DNA of 13,783 bases from Muribaculaceae bacterium (GCA_902836725.1 CADFRV010000037.1:1-13783), one strand, 5' to 3'; counted from the stretch's first letter, positions 1-7,432 are shown. Numbers and translations are program-made. Notes: generated by a model not told the origin, from the sequence alone.

Positions 1-173
1 GTAAATGAACTACATATCACAACCGATTGAAATCGCAGACCCCGCCGTAAAAAACTGGGGGCATCTTGAAAACTGGAAAAGTACAGCTCCATTGTTGTCT
101 GCATGTGAATGAGCTGTTTTCAGTCATAATCAGAGACTGAAATAAATCCCGTATTTTTTATCAGATATTACTT
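1..173. other. Leader region upstream of the efflux operon
   Basis: No recognisable gene lies here. A 35-codon ATG-started frame at 5-112 on the plus strand, preceded directly by an in-frame TAA, has protein-like composition but matches nothing I know; it could be a tiny gene, a remnant, or chance. The last 60 bases are A/T-rich, as expected for a Bacteroidales promoter and leader. A T-rich box at 152-159 (TATTTTTT) differs at one position from the TAnnTTTG -7 consensus and could drive the operon, but I see no matching -33 element. Confidence 0.4.
118..142. promoter_or_regulatory. Dyad (8-bp perfect inverted repeat) ahead of efflux operon
   Basis: TTTCAGTC at 118-125 and its exact reverse complement GACTGAAA at 135-142 are separated by 9 bases. 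The centre lies about 44 bases before the start codon of the TolC-like gene, close to the expected promoter position. The geometry fits a dimeric repressor operator; it could equally form a short leader hairpin. No regulator gene for the pump is visible in the window, so the binding protein is unknown. Confidence 0.4.
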
Positions 174-1487
174 ATGAACAATCATCGATTGCTCACAGGG
201 TTGCTGTCTGTGGCCTTGTCGAGCGGTGGAGTGTGCTCTTACGGTCAATCGGTAATCACTCTTGAGGAGATTTTCGAGACTGCCGAGACTGCGAGCGCCC
301 AACTCCGCCCATCTTTCACCTCGCAGTCGGAAGCCGAGCGTGAAATCAGTGTCGCGCGTGCCGGGCGCCTTCCAGATATTGACGCCTCGTTGTCATTCAG
401 CTATATCGGCGACGGTTTTACCACAAAACGGAATTTAAGCGATTATCAGAAAGCACCTATCCCGCATTTCGGAAACGGCCTCTCACTGAATATAACACAA
501 CCGGTATATACCGGCGGGGCAGTGACAAATGCCATAGAGCTTGCCGGACTTAAGTCAACGGCGGCAAGGTATGCCACCGATTTTCAGCGCGACAATATCC
601 GTTTCCGTCTTACCGGATTTTATCTGGACATATACAAGTACAAGAACCTGCGCCGGGTAGTGGAAAGCAATATCGCGGCTGCCGACAAGGTGCTTGAGGA
701 TATGCGTGCGCGATATGACCAGGGTACCGCACTCCAGAACGACATTACGCGCTATGAGCTGCTTATATCCGATCTGCGGCTGCAGCTTGTGAGAATAAAC
801 AACACGCTTGACATTCTGAACAACAATCTTGTGACTACGGCCGGCCTTCCTGCCGGAACGGTGGTGGAACCGGATACCGCCATCCTTGCCCGTTCGCTTC
901 CGGTGCAGGATGCCGCATGGTGGCGGAATGAGGCGATGACGAACTCCCCGTCGTTGAGCCTTGCACGTTCTGGTATTGACATATGCCGCACCTCAGAGGC
1001 GCTTGTGAAGTCGGAGCGGCTTCCCAAGATCGGCATAAAGGCCGGATGGAGCATCGACGGGCCTATTCTTGTGGAGGTTCCTCCCATAAACCGTAATCTC
1101 AGTTACTGGTATGTGGGGATCGGTGTCAGCTACAACATCTCATCACTATATAAAAGCAACCGGTCTCTGGCCAAAAGCCGCATAGCCACCCGGCACGCCT
1201 TGGAGGAATACGATGCCGCCTGCGAGAATGTATCGCTTGCCGTAGCTGCCGACCATGTGCGTTATCTGGAGGCATACGAGGAGCTGAAAACGCAGCAGAA
1301 AAGCGTGGAACTTGCCGAACGCAATTACAATGTGACGTCTACACGCTATTCGGCCGATATGGCGCTGATAACCGATATGCTAGATGCCGCGAATGCAAAA
1401 CTCGACGCGGAACAGAAACTCGTGAATTCACGCATCAACATTATTTATTATTACTATAAGTTGTTATTTACTACCGGAAAGATATGA
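174..1487 (+). CDS. TolC-like outer membrane efflux protein (OEP family)
   Basis: This is the outer membrane duct of a tripartite exporter. It is 437 residues long, normal for TolC/OprM-type proteins. The N-terminus has a Sec signal (hydrophobic LLTGLLSVALSSGG, about residues 6-19, cleavage probably near residue 24). The mature protein shows the two OEP repeats of long amphipathic helices (roughly residues 30-220 and 240-435), with typical features such as the NITQPVYTGG stretch near residue 106 and the YLEAYEEL and NVTSTRYSADMALITDMLDA segments in the second repeat. There is no lipobox at the N-terminus. The stop codon overlaps the start of the adaptor gene by four bases (ATGA), so the three pump genes are very likely translated as one operon. 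The transported substrate cannot be inferred. Confidence 0.92.
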   Translation: MNNHRLLTGLLSVALSSGGVCSYGQSVITLEEIFETAETASAQLRPSFTSQSEAEREISVARAGRLPDIDASLSFSYIGDGFTTKRNLSDYQKAPIPHFGNGLSLNITQPVYTGGAVTNAIELAGLKSTAARYATDFQRDNIRFRLTGFYLDIYKYKNLRRVVESNIAAADKVLEDMRARYDQGTALQNDITRYELLISDLRLQLVRINNTLDILNNNLVTTAGLPAGTVVEPDTAILARSLPVQDAAWWRNEAMTNSPSLSLARSGIDICRTSEALVKSERLPKIGIKAGWSIDGPILVEVPPINRNLSYWYVGIGVSYNISSLYKSNRSLAKSRIATRHALEEYDAACENVSLAVAADHVRYLEAYEELKTQQKSVELAERNYNVTSTRYSADMALITDMLDAANAKLDAEQKLVNSRINIIYYYYKLLFTTGKI

Positions 1488-2518
1488 GACACCGTGATAA
1501 AAAAATCCTCTCCTATATAATTACCATAGCAGTAATAGCAGCGGCTGCCGTGTGGGTGGGCTGCAGATTCATTCATCTCGGCGATGTGGAATTCACGGAC
1601 AACGCGCAGATATGCCAGCAGATCGTGCCTGTGAACTGCCGTGTGCAGGGATATATAAAGGAAATACGTTTTAAAGAATATCAGCAGGTAAAAAAAGGTG
1701 ACACACTGGTGATAATAGACGATGCCGACATGCGGCTCAATGTGGCGCGTGCGCGTGCCGACTATCAGAATGCACTGGCCGGAAAGGATGTGGCAGACCG
1801 TTCTGTATCGTCTGCCTCGGCCAATGTAGCTGTCAGCGAGGCAATGATAGAGGAGGCCAGGGTGCTGCTGGATCTTGCGGCCACAGACCTGGCGAGATAT
1901 GAGAAACTGCTTGAGCGCGATGCCGTGACACGTCAGCAATATGACGGAGCTAAAACCGATTATGAGGCGAAAAAGGCTCGCTTCGAGATGCTTTCCCGTC
2001 AGCGGAAAGCCACATCCACGGTGGTGGATGTGAACCGTCAGCGTATATCACAGTCGGAGGCGGCTATCGACCTTGCCAAGGCGCTTCTTGAGACGGCGGA
2101 GCTAAATCTGAGCTATACCGTCATAACGGCTCCCTGCGACGGATTTACCTCGCGGAAAGAGATACAGGTAGGACAGCTTGTGCAACCGGGCCAGACACTC
2201 CTCGACATTGTCGATTCCGCCGACGTATGGGTTACCGCCAATTACAAGGAGACGCAGCTCCGTCATATAAATTCCGGAAGCAAGGTGGAAATCACGGTAG
2301 ACGCTATACCCGATGTAATGTTTCATGGGGAGGTGGAGGCTATCTCCACAGCCACCGGAGCTTCATTGTCTCTTATCCCTCAGGACAATTCAGCCGGAAA
2401 TTTCGTGAAGGTGCGGCAACGTATTCCTGTCAGGATAAAATTCGCGGGTGATAACGATGCCGCAGATATGGGCAGGCTGCGCGCGGGAATGAATGTGGAA
2501 TGTCGTGTAAAATACTGA
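1484..2518 (+). CDS. EmrA/HlyD-type periplasmic adaptor (membrane fusion protein)
   Basis: This is the adaptor that links the inner membrane carrier to the TolC-like duct. It is 344 residues long. One N-terminal membrane anchor (about residues 9-26) leaves the rest in the periplasm. The first half of the lipoyl/barrel-sandwich domain is at about 45-80 (PVNCRVQGYIKEIRF, then VKKGDTLVIID). A long helical hairpin rich in Ala, Glu and Arg spans about 82-210. The second lipoyl half follows (YTVITAPCDGFTSRK, QVGQLVQPGQTLLDIV), then a beta-barrel with the EmrA signature region IPQDNSAGNFVKVRQRIPVR (298-317). That signature places it with EmrA, which pairs with MFS carriers, rather than with RND-type adaptors. 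The start ATG overlaps the previous stop, and the MFS gene follows after one base. Confidence 0.92.
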   Translation: MRHRDKKILSYIITIAVIAAAAVWVGCRFIHLGDVEFTDNAQICQQIVPVNCRVQGYIKEIRFKEYQQVKKGDTLVIIDDADMRLNVARARADYQNALAGKDVADRSVSSASANVAVSEAMIEEARVLLDLAATDLARYEKLLERDAVTRQQYDGAKTDYEAKKARFEMLSRQRKATSTVVDVNRQRISQSEAAIDLAKALLETAELNLSYTVITAPCDGFTSRKEIQVGQLVQPGQTLLDIVDSADVWVTANYKETQLRHINSGSKVEITVDAIPDVMFHGEVEAISTATGASLSLIPQDNSAGNFVKVRQRIPVRIKFAGDNDAADMGRLRAGMNVECRVKY

Positions 2519-2519
2519 T

Positions 2520-4121
2520 ATGGCAGACTGGCATGCTACGCCGGGGGCATTCGATATTCCCGATGTCCCGAATTATATTCCCAGAAGGCTGAAACCCTGG
2601 CTTTTCATCTTTTTCGTGCTGATAGTGCAGTTTTCGGGAGGGGTGTATCTTGCAGCCGCTTCCGAGATGGTCGGCACGACGGCATTGATGCAGGAAGACA
2701 TCCTGATGGCAGGTTACGCCTCCCTGGTGGGCATGGCGATCAATTTCGCCGTGATGTTCCGTATAAAATTCCGGTTCTCCACCCGAACCCAGTTGCTTGC
2801 ATCGGCTATTGTGCTGATTGCCGCGAACTTGATATGCGCTTATACCGCGAGTGTGCCCGTGCTTGTGGCCACTTGTTTCGTGGCGGGATGGTTCAGAATG
2901 CAGGCCACTTTCGCATGTAATTCCACCATACAGCTGTGGCTCACTCCTGTGCGCGACATGGCTATATTTTTCTGCTACGTATATATTGTGGTAGACAGTG
3001 TGATACAGTTGAGCGGTATCGCCACAGTGTATACGGCATTCTTTTCGCAGTGGGAGTATATGCACTGGATCATGACCGGACTTCTTGCACTGATGATGCT
3101 TATGGTGATGATACTTGTGAGGCCGGTGCGTGCGCCGATGTTCATTCCTCTTCTTGGCATAGATTGGATCGGAGCGGTTTTATGGAGCATTTTCATGTTA
3201 TGCTTTACGTTTGTCTGTGTATACGGCAACTATTTCGACTGGTGGGATGCCATAGAGATCCGTGGGGCTGTTCTGACCGGCACCGCCTGTCTGGGCATCA
3301 ATCTCTGGCGCGCTACATTTTTGCATCACCCGTATATAAGTCTGGCGGCAATGAGAAACCGGAATGTGATCCGGGCCACAGGTATATATCTCGTATTTTT
3401 CACACTTCTGGCTACCGAGCATGTATTTGAACACAGTTATGCGGCTAATATACTCGGATTCGACGATACCAATCTGATTGATCTCAACTGGTATGTATTT
3501 GCCGGGATCATAGTGGGATGCGCCTTTACATATTTCACTTTCGCATTGCGGAAATGGAGGTATAAGACAATGACGGCCATCGGTTTTGCGCTTGCAGCTG
3601 TCTATCTCGCCTATTTCTATATCCTCATAGACTATGGGGTGGAGAAAGAGATGCTTTTCATCCCACTGTTTGCCAGGGGAGTGGCGTCGGTAATAATATC
3701 TATAGTGTTCCTGACCTCCATAGTTCAGAGCGGATTGCCGTTCATGGTATTTCCGCAGGCACTTACCATCAACGGTTTTACCGGAGCGGTGATGGGCGCA
3801 ACTCTCGGTCCGGCACTTATAGGGGAGTGGTTGCGCCATGTGATGGCGAGGAATGCAATGCTCGCGGGGAGCAACATCGTGGACTTCAACCCGGCGGTCT
3901 CCGGCTTTTCTTTCGGACAACTGTACGGAATAGTGCAGACACAGGCTCTGGTGGTGTCAATGAAGGAGATCTATGGATGGTTGCTTATGGTTGCGCTCGC
4001 ATCGTTGCTGGTGATTCTTGTGGGTTACGGAGAAGTGCGTCCGTCAGCCATTTTCCCGAAATGGAGCACTATACGAAAAGGTATAAAACACCTGGTGAGA
4101 ACCGTCGGGGCTCATGGCTAA
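2520..4121 (+). CDS. Divergent EmrB-like MFS drug:H+ transporter (DHA2-type, about 14 helices)
   Basis: This is the inner membrane pump of the tripartite system. It is 533 residues long, close to the size of EmrB, with about 14 hydrophobic segments from residue 26 to about 515 and a short basic C-terminus. Operon position directly after an EmrA-type adaptor is the strongest evidence for its role. The usual MFS signatures are weak: the loop between helices 2 and 3 (residues 80-91, RIKFRFSTRTQL) lacks the motif A GxxxDRxGRR pattern, and the helix 5 region (about 158-175) has LSGIATVYTAFF where motif C would show GPxxGG. A conserved-looking acidic residue (E49) lies in or next to helix 1 and could serve proton coupling. 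I infer an export function; the substrate is unknown. Confidence 0.85.
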   Translation: MADWHATPGAFDIPDVPNYIPRRLKPWLFIFFVLIVQFSGGVYLAAASEMVGTTALMQEDILMAGYASLVGMAINFAVMFRIKFRFSTRTQLLASAIVLIAANLICAYTASVPVLVATCFVAGWFRMQATFACNSTIQLWLTPVRDMAIFFCYVYIVVDSVIQLSGIATVYTAFFSQWEYMHWIMTGLLALMMLMVMILVRPVRAPMFIPLLGIDWIGAVLWSIFMLCFTFVCVYGNYFDWWDAIEIRGAVLTGTACLGINLWRATFLHHPYISLAAMRNRNVIRATGIYLVFFTLLATEHVFEHSYAANILGFDDTNLIDLNWYVFAGIIVGCAFTYFTFALRKWRYKTMTAIGFALAAVYLAYFYILIDYGVEKEMLFIPLFARGVASVIISIVFLTSIVQSGLPFMVFPQALTINGFTGAVMGATLGPALIGEWLRHVMARNAMLAGSNIVDFNPAVSGFSFGQLYGIVQTQALVVSMKEIYGWLLMVALASLLVILVGYGEVRPSAIFPKWSTIRKGIKHLVRTVGAHG

Positions 4122-4168
4122 TTATGTCTCCATGCTGAACTATATGATGAATCTGTGTGTTAATAAAC

Positions 4169-4188
4169 CGGTGACAATAATGTCGCCG
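4169..4188 (+). terminator. Possible terminator hairpin after efflux operon
   Basis: An 8-bp stem (CGGTGACA paired with TGTCGCCG, one G-U wobble) closes a 4-base loop, 48 bases after the MFS stop codon. No U-tract follows, so this is a weak intrinsic terminator at best. It could also be a leader element of the rubredoxin gene that starts 28 bases downstream. Confidence 0.35.
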
Positions 4189-4215
4189 CAACGATTAAAA
4201 TAAATTGTTTCAGCT

Positions 4216-4377
4216 ATGGATAAATATGTATGTGAGGTTTGCGACTGGGTATATGACCCGGCGGTAGGTGATCCCGACAGCGGTATCGCACCTGGAACAT
4301 CGTTTGAGGATCTTCCCGATGACTGGGTATGCCCGGTCTGTGGTGTCGGAAAAGACCAGTTCGCACCAGTGAAATGA
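4216..4377 (+). CDS. Rubredoxin
   Basis: This is a small cytosolic one-electron carrier of 53 residues, a standard rubredoxin length. The iron site is complete: Cys6-x-x-Cys9 (YVCEVCDWVYDP) and Cys39-x-x-Cys42 (DDWVCPVCGVGKDQF) would hold one Fe(Cys)4 centre. The family's aromatic core is visible (Tyr4, Trp11, Tyr13, Phe30, Trp37, Phe49), as is the D-P-x-x-G-D-P-x-x-G-I-x-P-G-T-x-F loop. In anaerobes such proteins pass electrons to rubrerythrin, superoxide reductase or rubredoxin:oxygen oxidoreductase, but no such partner is in the window. The start ATG follows an A/T-rich stretch. It shares the strand of the efflux operon, 94 bases after it, and may have its own promoter. Confidence 0.95.
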   Translation: MDKYVCEVCDWVYDPAVGDPDSGIAPGTSFEDLPDDWVCPVCGVGKDQFAPVK

Positions 4378-4444
4378 AAATTACAGAGATATGTAGGATG
4401 GCGGTGATGGCTTAGGCCGTTTAGGTTTCCATCCTCACATAAAT

Positions 4445-4486
4445 ATGGCTGTGTGTCAAGAATCGCGATTTTTGATACACAGCCAT
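4445..4486. terminator. Loopless 42-bp palindrome, probable bidirectional terminator
   Basis: The two 21-base halves are reverse complements apart from two positions that still allow G-U pairing. The outer 10 bp (ATGGCTGTGT / ACACAGCCAT) and the central AATCGCGATT are perfect, and there is no spacer. It sits between the convergent rubredoxin (ends 4377) and FMN reductase (ends at 4516) genes, the right place for a shared terminator. Neither side has a good U-tract, so a protein-binding or cruciform role remains possible. A weaker 7-bp stem (4395-4401 with 4429-4435) lies just before it. Confidence 0.5.
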
Positions 4487-4515
4487 AAAATATTCCATAT
4501 GTCAGGTTCGGAATA

Positions 4516-5187
4516 TCATACCCCTTTCCCCATCTCGTATGCTTGCTGCATTGCGGGATGGGAGTCTATATCGCCCCGGTTGCGGGCGCCGTTGCCGCGG
4601 ATCACACCGCGTTCGATCGAGCCGTAAAGGCAGCGGGCAAATCCATGGAATGCCTCGAACACCCCGTCGGTGGCTTCTTCATCGCGGTCGGTGGATGTGG
4701 CGATATAGTAGAACTCTTTTTCCCTGAGATCTTTCTCATGCCCGTATGTGCGGTCGATCAGCGCCTTGAGCTGCGCTGTTATGTTGTAGAAATATACCGG
4801 GGAGGAGAGCACGATTACATCGGCTTTCTTCATTCTCGCGATGATGTCGGCCGCGTCGTCGGTCTCCGTGGCTGAGGCTTGGCGGTCATATTCAGTCTGG
4901 CTGAAATAGAGGATATCATAGTCGTTGATGTTTATCATATCCACCCTGTGACCTGCCTCTTCCGCTCCTTTCTTGAACTGCAGGCACAGTTGCTCGCTGT
5001 TGCCTCCGCGCCGGGGACTTGACGAAAGAATCAATACTGATTTTGGACCGGTTGCGGTTTTTCCCGGTTTGGACATATATTTCCCTACATCTGTATTGTC
5101 TGGTTGTTTGTCCTGCGGCATATTGCCGCAGGAGGTAAGAAGCATCGCCATTATCTCGATGCTTACTGAGCATATGCTACGGATCAT
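4516..5187 (-). CDS. Lipoprotein NAD(P)H-dependent FMN reductase-like flavodoxin-fold protein
   Basis: Residues about 48-190 form a flavodoxin-like domain of the NADPH-dependent FMN reductase type. The FMN phosphate loop is SSSPRRGGNS (55-64), and SSPVYFYNITAQLKALIDR (128-146) matches the second flavin-contact region. Family members are usually cytosolic and about 180-200 residues; this one is 223 because of an extra N-terminus that ends in a lipobox-like LTSC (Cys20) followed by a polar linker. I infer export and lipid anchoring, though the leader is unusual (Glu11 inside the hydrophobic stretch). The start at 5187 is chosen because it is the first in-frame ATG next to unique sequence; an ATG two codons earlier (5193) is also open, and an in-frame stop lies at 5199-5197. 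The start is embedded in a three-copy tandem repeat (see 5167-5227). It is the last gene of the minus-strand block, 86 bases after the hydrolase. Confidence 0.8.
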   Translation of the reverse strand: MIRSICSVSIEIMAMLLTSCGNMPQDKQPDNTDVGKYMSKPGKTATGPKSVLILSSSPRRGGNSEQLCLQFKKGAEEAGHRVDMININDYDILYFSQTEYDRQASATETDDAADIIARMKKADVIVLSSPVYFYNITAQLKALIDRTYGHEKDLREKEFYYIATSTDRDEEATDGVFEAFHGFARCLYGSIERGVIRGNGARNRGDIDSHPAMQQAYEMGKGV

Positions 5188-5227
5188 GAGCATATGCTAC
5201 GGATCATGAGCATATGCTACGGATCAT
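5167..5227 (-). repeat. Three perfect copies of a 20-bp tandem repeat over the start codon
   Basis: The plus-strand unit TGAGCATATGCTACGGATCA occurs at 5167-5186, 5187-5206 and 5207-5226, plus one further base. Read on the minus strand, each unit holds an ATG that opens a 7-codon ORF (M-I-R-S-I-C-S-stop). Its TGA stop overlaps the next unit's ATG as ATGA: 5227-5204, then 5207-5184, then the real gene from 5187. Twenty bases equals 24 minus the 4-base overlap, so any copy number keeps this stop-start chain intact. Only the copy nearest the gene reads through into the protein. Confidence 0.95.
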
Positions 5228-5273
5228 ATGTGGAGTTTATCTTTCAGAGGTTTTTACCGAAGAATTCTGTGAG

Positions 5274-6326
5274 TTAGCCAACTGCGGCATCCACATATTC
5301 AGGGACATAATATGTCTGTATGTGCGATGCTCCTTCAATCACGAAATATTCTTTGTCGCGTGCTGCGGTAGCCTTGACATATGCCTCGCGGCTCATGTAA
5401 TCGGAGTCTGATTTGCTGCCTGACATTATAAGAATGGGACACTCGATGAGATCTGCATATGTGGTTGCATCCCAGGTCATCAGATCCATCAGGCTGGCTG
5501 TGGTGTAGCGGCTTACGGAATTGGGATGTGCGTGGGTTATTCCGTAATATTCCAGTCTGTCGTGATAGAGCGTGCCGGGCTGAAGGTGGCTCATCGCTTC
5601 CTCTATCTGTTGGCGGGTCTGCGTGCCGGCAGGGCCTTCATATCCGGTCTCGCCGGTCATGGCGAATTTCTCACGTGCCTCCGAAGCTCGTTTCAGACGT
5701 TCCTGCACGGTAGTCATCTGCGAATCCTGATATCCCAGGCGCCTTACACGGCCGGTGTTGAACAGGCTGAGTGTCGCCGCGGCTTTTATTCTTTTGTCGG
5801 ACTGTGCGGCGGCAAAAGTATATCCTCCCCCTCCGCATATGCCGAGCGCACCGATGCGCGAAGGATCTACCCCCGGATACTGCGAAATGTAGTCCACCAT
5901 CCCGCGCACGTCGTTGATGCGGTTCTGGGGTATATCGAGATTACGGGGTGTGCCCCCGCTCGCTCCCTGATATGAGGCGTCGGCCGCGATGGTCACATAG
6001 CCCTGCCGGGCGAGACGCTGCGCATAGAGACCGGCTGTCTGTTCCTTAACGCCTCCATTGGGGTGAGACACCACCACCGCGGCATATTTTTTGGAGGGAT
6101 CATAATTGGCGGGAGTGTATACGTTTGCCGCGATTTCGTTGCCGTTCAGGGTATAACGTACAGGATGTATGTTGACTTCCCCCTCGCGGTTCTCAGAAAT
6201 AGCACCGCGGTATACAAGTCCGAACGGATTGCTGGCGTAATCGTAGATTTCCTGTGATCTTGACATTATGTTGCTTGCCATGACTATGAGTGATATTATT
6301 GAAATTCGTTTTAATATAGGTTTCAT
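5274..6326 (-). CDS. Exported alpha/beta hydrolase with cysteine nucleophile (dienelactone hydrolase-like)
   Basis: This is a 350-residue alpha/beta hydrolase fold protein. A signal peptide is likely (basic KPILKR then ISIISLIVMA, about residues 2-17). The oxyanion region is VVVSHPNGG (84-92), followed by the strand RQGYVTIAADASYQGASGG. The nucleophile elbow reads G162-I-C164-G-G166, so cysteine stands where most family members have serine, as in dienelactone hydrolases. The acid is probably Asp307 or Asp309 (GSKSDSDY) and the base His335 (EGASHIQTY). A lid-like insertion spans about 190-275. It would cleave an ester, lactone or related bond outside the cytosol; the substrate is unknown. It lies 81 bases after the flavodoxin gene and 86 before the FMN reductase gene on the same strand, consistent with one operon. 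Confidence 0.82.
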   Translation of the reverse strand: MKPILKRISIISLIVMASNIMSRSQEIYDYASNPFGLVYRGAISENREGEVNIHPVRYTLNGNEIAANVYTPANYDPSKKYAAVVVSHPNGGVKEQTAGLYAQRLARQGYVTIAADASYQGASGGTPRNLDIPQNRINDVRGMVDYISQYPGVDPSRIGALGICGGGGYTFAAAQSDKRIKAAATLSLFNTGRVRRLGYQDSQMTTVQERLKRASEAREKFAMTGETGYEGPAGTQTRQQIEEAMSHLQPGTLYHDRLEYYGITHAHPNSVSRYTTASLMDLMTWDATTYADLIECPILIMSGSKSDSDYMSREAYVKATAARDKEYFVIEGASHIQTYYVPEYVDAAVG

Positions 6327-6407
6327 CTGTTCAGCGTCAAATTAGGTTATTGGGAACTGTTGCTGTTTTGCCGATATGGTATCACGGGCAGTGGGACAGG
6401 GCACGCA

Positions 6408-7256
6408 CTATTCGGAGACGAGCTTCCTGTTTATCCGGATATTTCCCGCTTCCGATACCATTGACAGAAGGTATACCGAACCTGCAGGTACGCTGACGGA
6501 GTATTCCAGTTCATCAGACATTCTCCTGACCAGAGTACCGGCCATATCGTATATCTCTACCGTGTTGGGGCTCATCTCCTCAGGCAGTTCAATGCGTACT
6601 GTTCCCGATTCAGTGTATATGCGTACATTTCCGGATGGGTCATATGCGGTATCATCTATCCCTGCAATTCCGATGCGCGAAAGCCATTTTTCTACCACGC
6701 TTGCATTTCCGGGCATTTCTATTCCGGCATCGTCGGGACGTCCGGGACGTGTGATGTCCTCAGGATCAAGATCTTCCGGCAGCGTGGCGGGAATATGGAC
6801 GGAGTTGGGAGTGTACTTGTAGATCTTCTGCATGGATTCGTTGAGGTAGGTGGTGGCACCGTAGGTAAAGAACGGCACTATCACATGTTTGCTTAGATCG
6901 TAGCTCTCAAGAAATGTGCACACTACCATTGCGGGCTGATGCCACCAGCATGGAGAGCCGATGAAGATGCGGTCATACTGGTCTATCCACTCCTGCGAAG
7001 GTGCATCCGCTACGGCCGGACGCAGGTCGTTGTAGGCTTCGTTCTGTATGCGGTCGCTGTCGTCATAGGGGTTGGGAGCGTATGGTTCGGCGGCTTCGAT
7101 ACGATATATGTCCGCGCCGGTTAGCTCCGCGATGAGTTCTGCTACAGCTTTGGTATTGCCCTGGGCAGAGAAATATGCCACGAGATCTTTAGCCTCGGCA
7201 TGTTGTGTGAAAATTCCGGCTAATATTGCGATTGTGCTTAATAATAGTTTTTTCAT
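6408..7256 (-). CDS. Exported flavodoxin with C-terminal T9SS/Por-like sorting tail
   Basis: The protein has 282 residues. A clear Sec signal peptide (MKKLLLSTIAILAGIFTQHAEA, cleavage after Ala22; written here only as the leader) has no twin arginine. A flavodoxin domain covers about 24-197: the FMN phosphate loop is FSAQGNTK (29-36), the flavin-stacking region is IGSPCWWHQPAMVVCTFLE (99-117), then VPFFTYGATTY (127-137). Residues about 207-282 form a separate beta-rich tail with the pattern of T9SS type A sorting domains (VEIYDMAGTLVRR, then VPAGSVYLLSMV and a terminal INRKLVSE). The domain order suggests a secreted or surface-attached flavodoxin, which is odd because flavodoxins normally work in the cytosol. 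A -7-like box lies 26 bases upstream. The preceding 219-base gap holds a long inverted repeat. Confidence 0.85.
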   Translation of the reverse strand: MKKLLLSTIAILAGIFTQHAEAKDLVAYFSAQGNTKAVAELIAELTGADIYRIEAAEPYAPNPYDDSDRIQNEAYNDLRPAVADAPSQEWIDQYDRIFIGSPCWWHQPAMVVCTFLESYDLSKHVIVPFFTYGATTYLNESMQKIYKYTPNSVHIPATLPEDLDPEDITRPGRPDDAGIEMPGNASVVEKWLSRIGIAGIDDTAYDPSGNVRIYTESGTVRIELPEEMSPNTVEIYDMAGTLVRRMSDELEYSVSVPAGSVYLLSMVSEAGNIRINRKLVSE

Positions 7257-7281
7257 TGTGGATTGATGTTAAGTAACAGTT

Positions 7282-7289
7282 CAAAATTA
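7282..7289 (-). promoter_or_regulatory. -7 box (TAATTTTG) for the flavodoxin gene
   Basis: TAATTTTG on the minus strand matches the Bacteroidetes -7 consensus TAnnTTTG and ends 25 bases before the flavodoxin start, giving a short leader. I see no clear -33 TTTG. The box lies in the outer arm of the inverted repeat, so the repeat may supply a promoter for the flavodoxin, hydrolase and FMN reductase genes. Confidence 0.4.
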
Positions 7290-7432
7290 TTTTATTTACC
7301 GGTCAGATTATTTCAATGTTTCTTCGGCAAAATTTTGGAATCTTTTCCTCTCCTCATCAGTCGTGTAGCCCGCTACACTCCTTCTTCGTCAAGAAAAATC
7401 TTCACAAAATTTTTCTCGAACAAACATTAAAA

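Noticed and set aside
5..112. 35-codon ORF at the left edge as a gene.
   Set aside because: Composition is protein-like but there is no recognisable family, no start signal, and an in-frame stop lies directly before it; kept only as a note in the leader region.
3198..3920. 240-codon minus-strand ORF opposite the MFS gene.
   Set aside because: It is a shadow frame: His/Cys/Arg-rich, no domain pattern, antisense to a clear membrane protein gene.
4445..4627. 60-codon plus-strand ORF starting in the palindrome.
   Set aside because: It overlaps the 3' end of the well-supported FMN reductase gene on the other strand and its start lies in a hairpin.
5167..5227. Short CRISPR-like or iteron-like array.
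   Set aside because: The 20-bp units are head to tail without spacers and overlap a start codon; there are only three copies and no cas or replication gene nearby.
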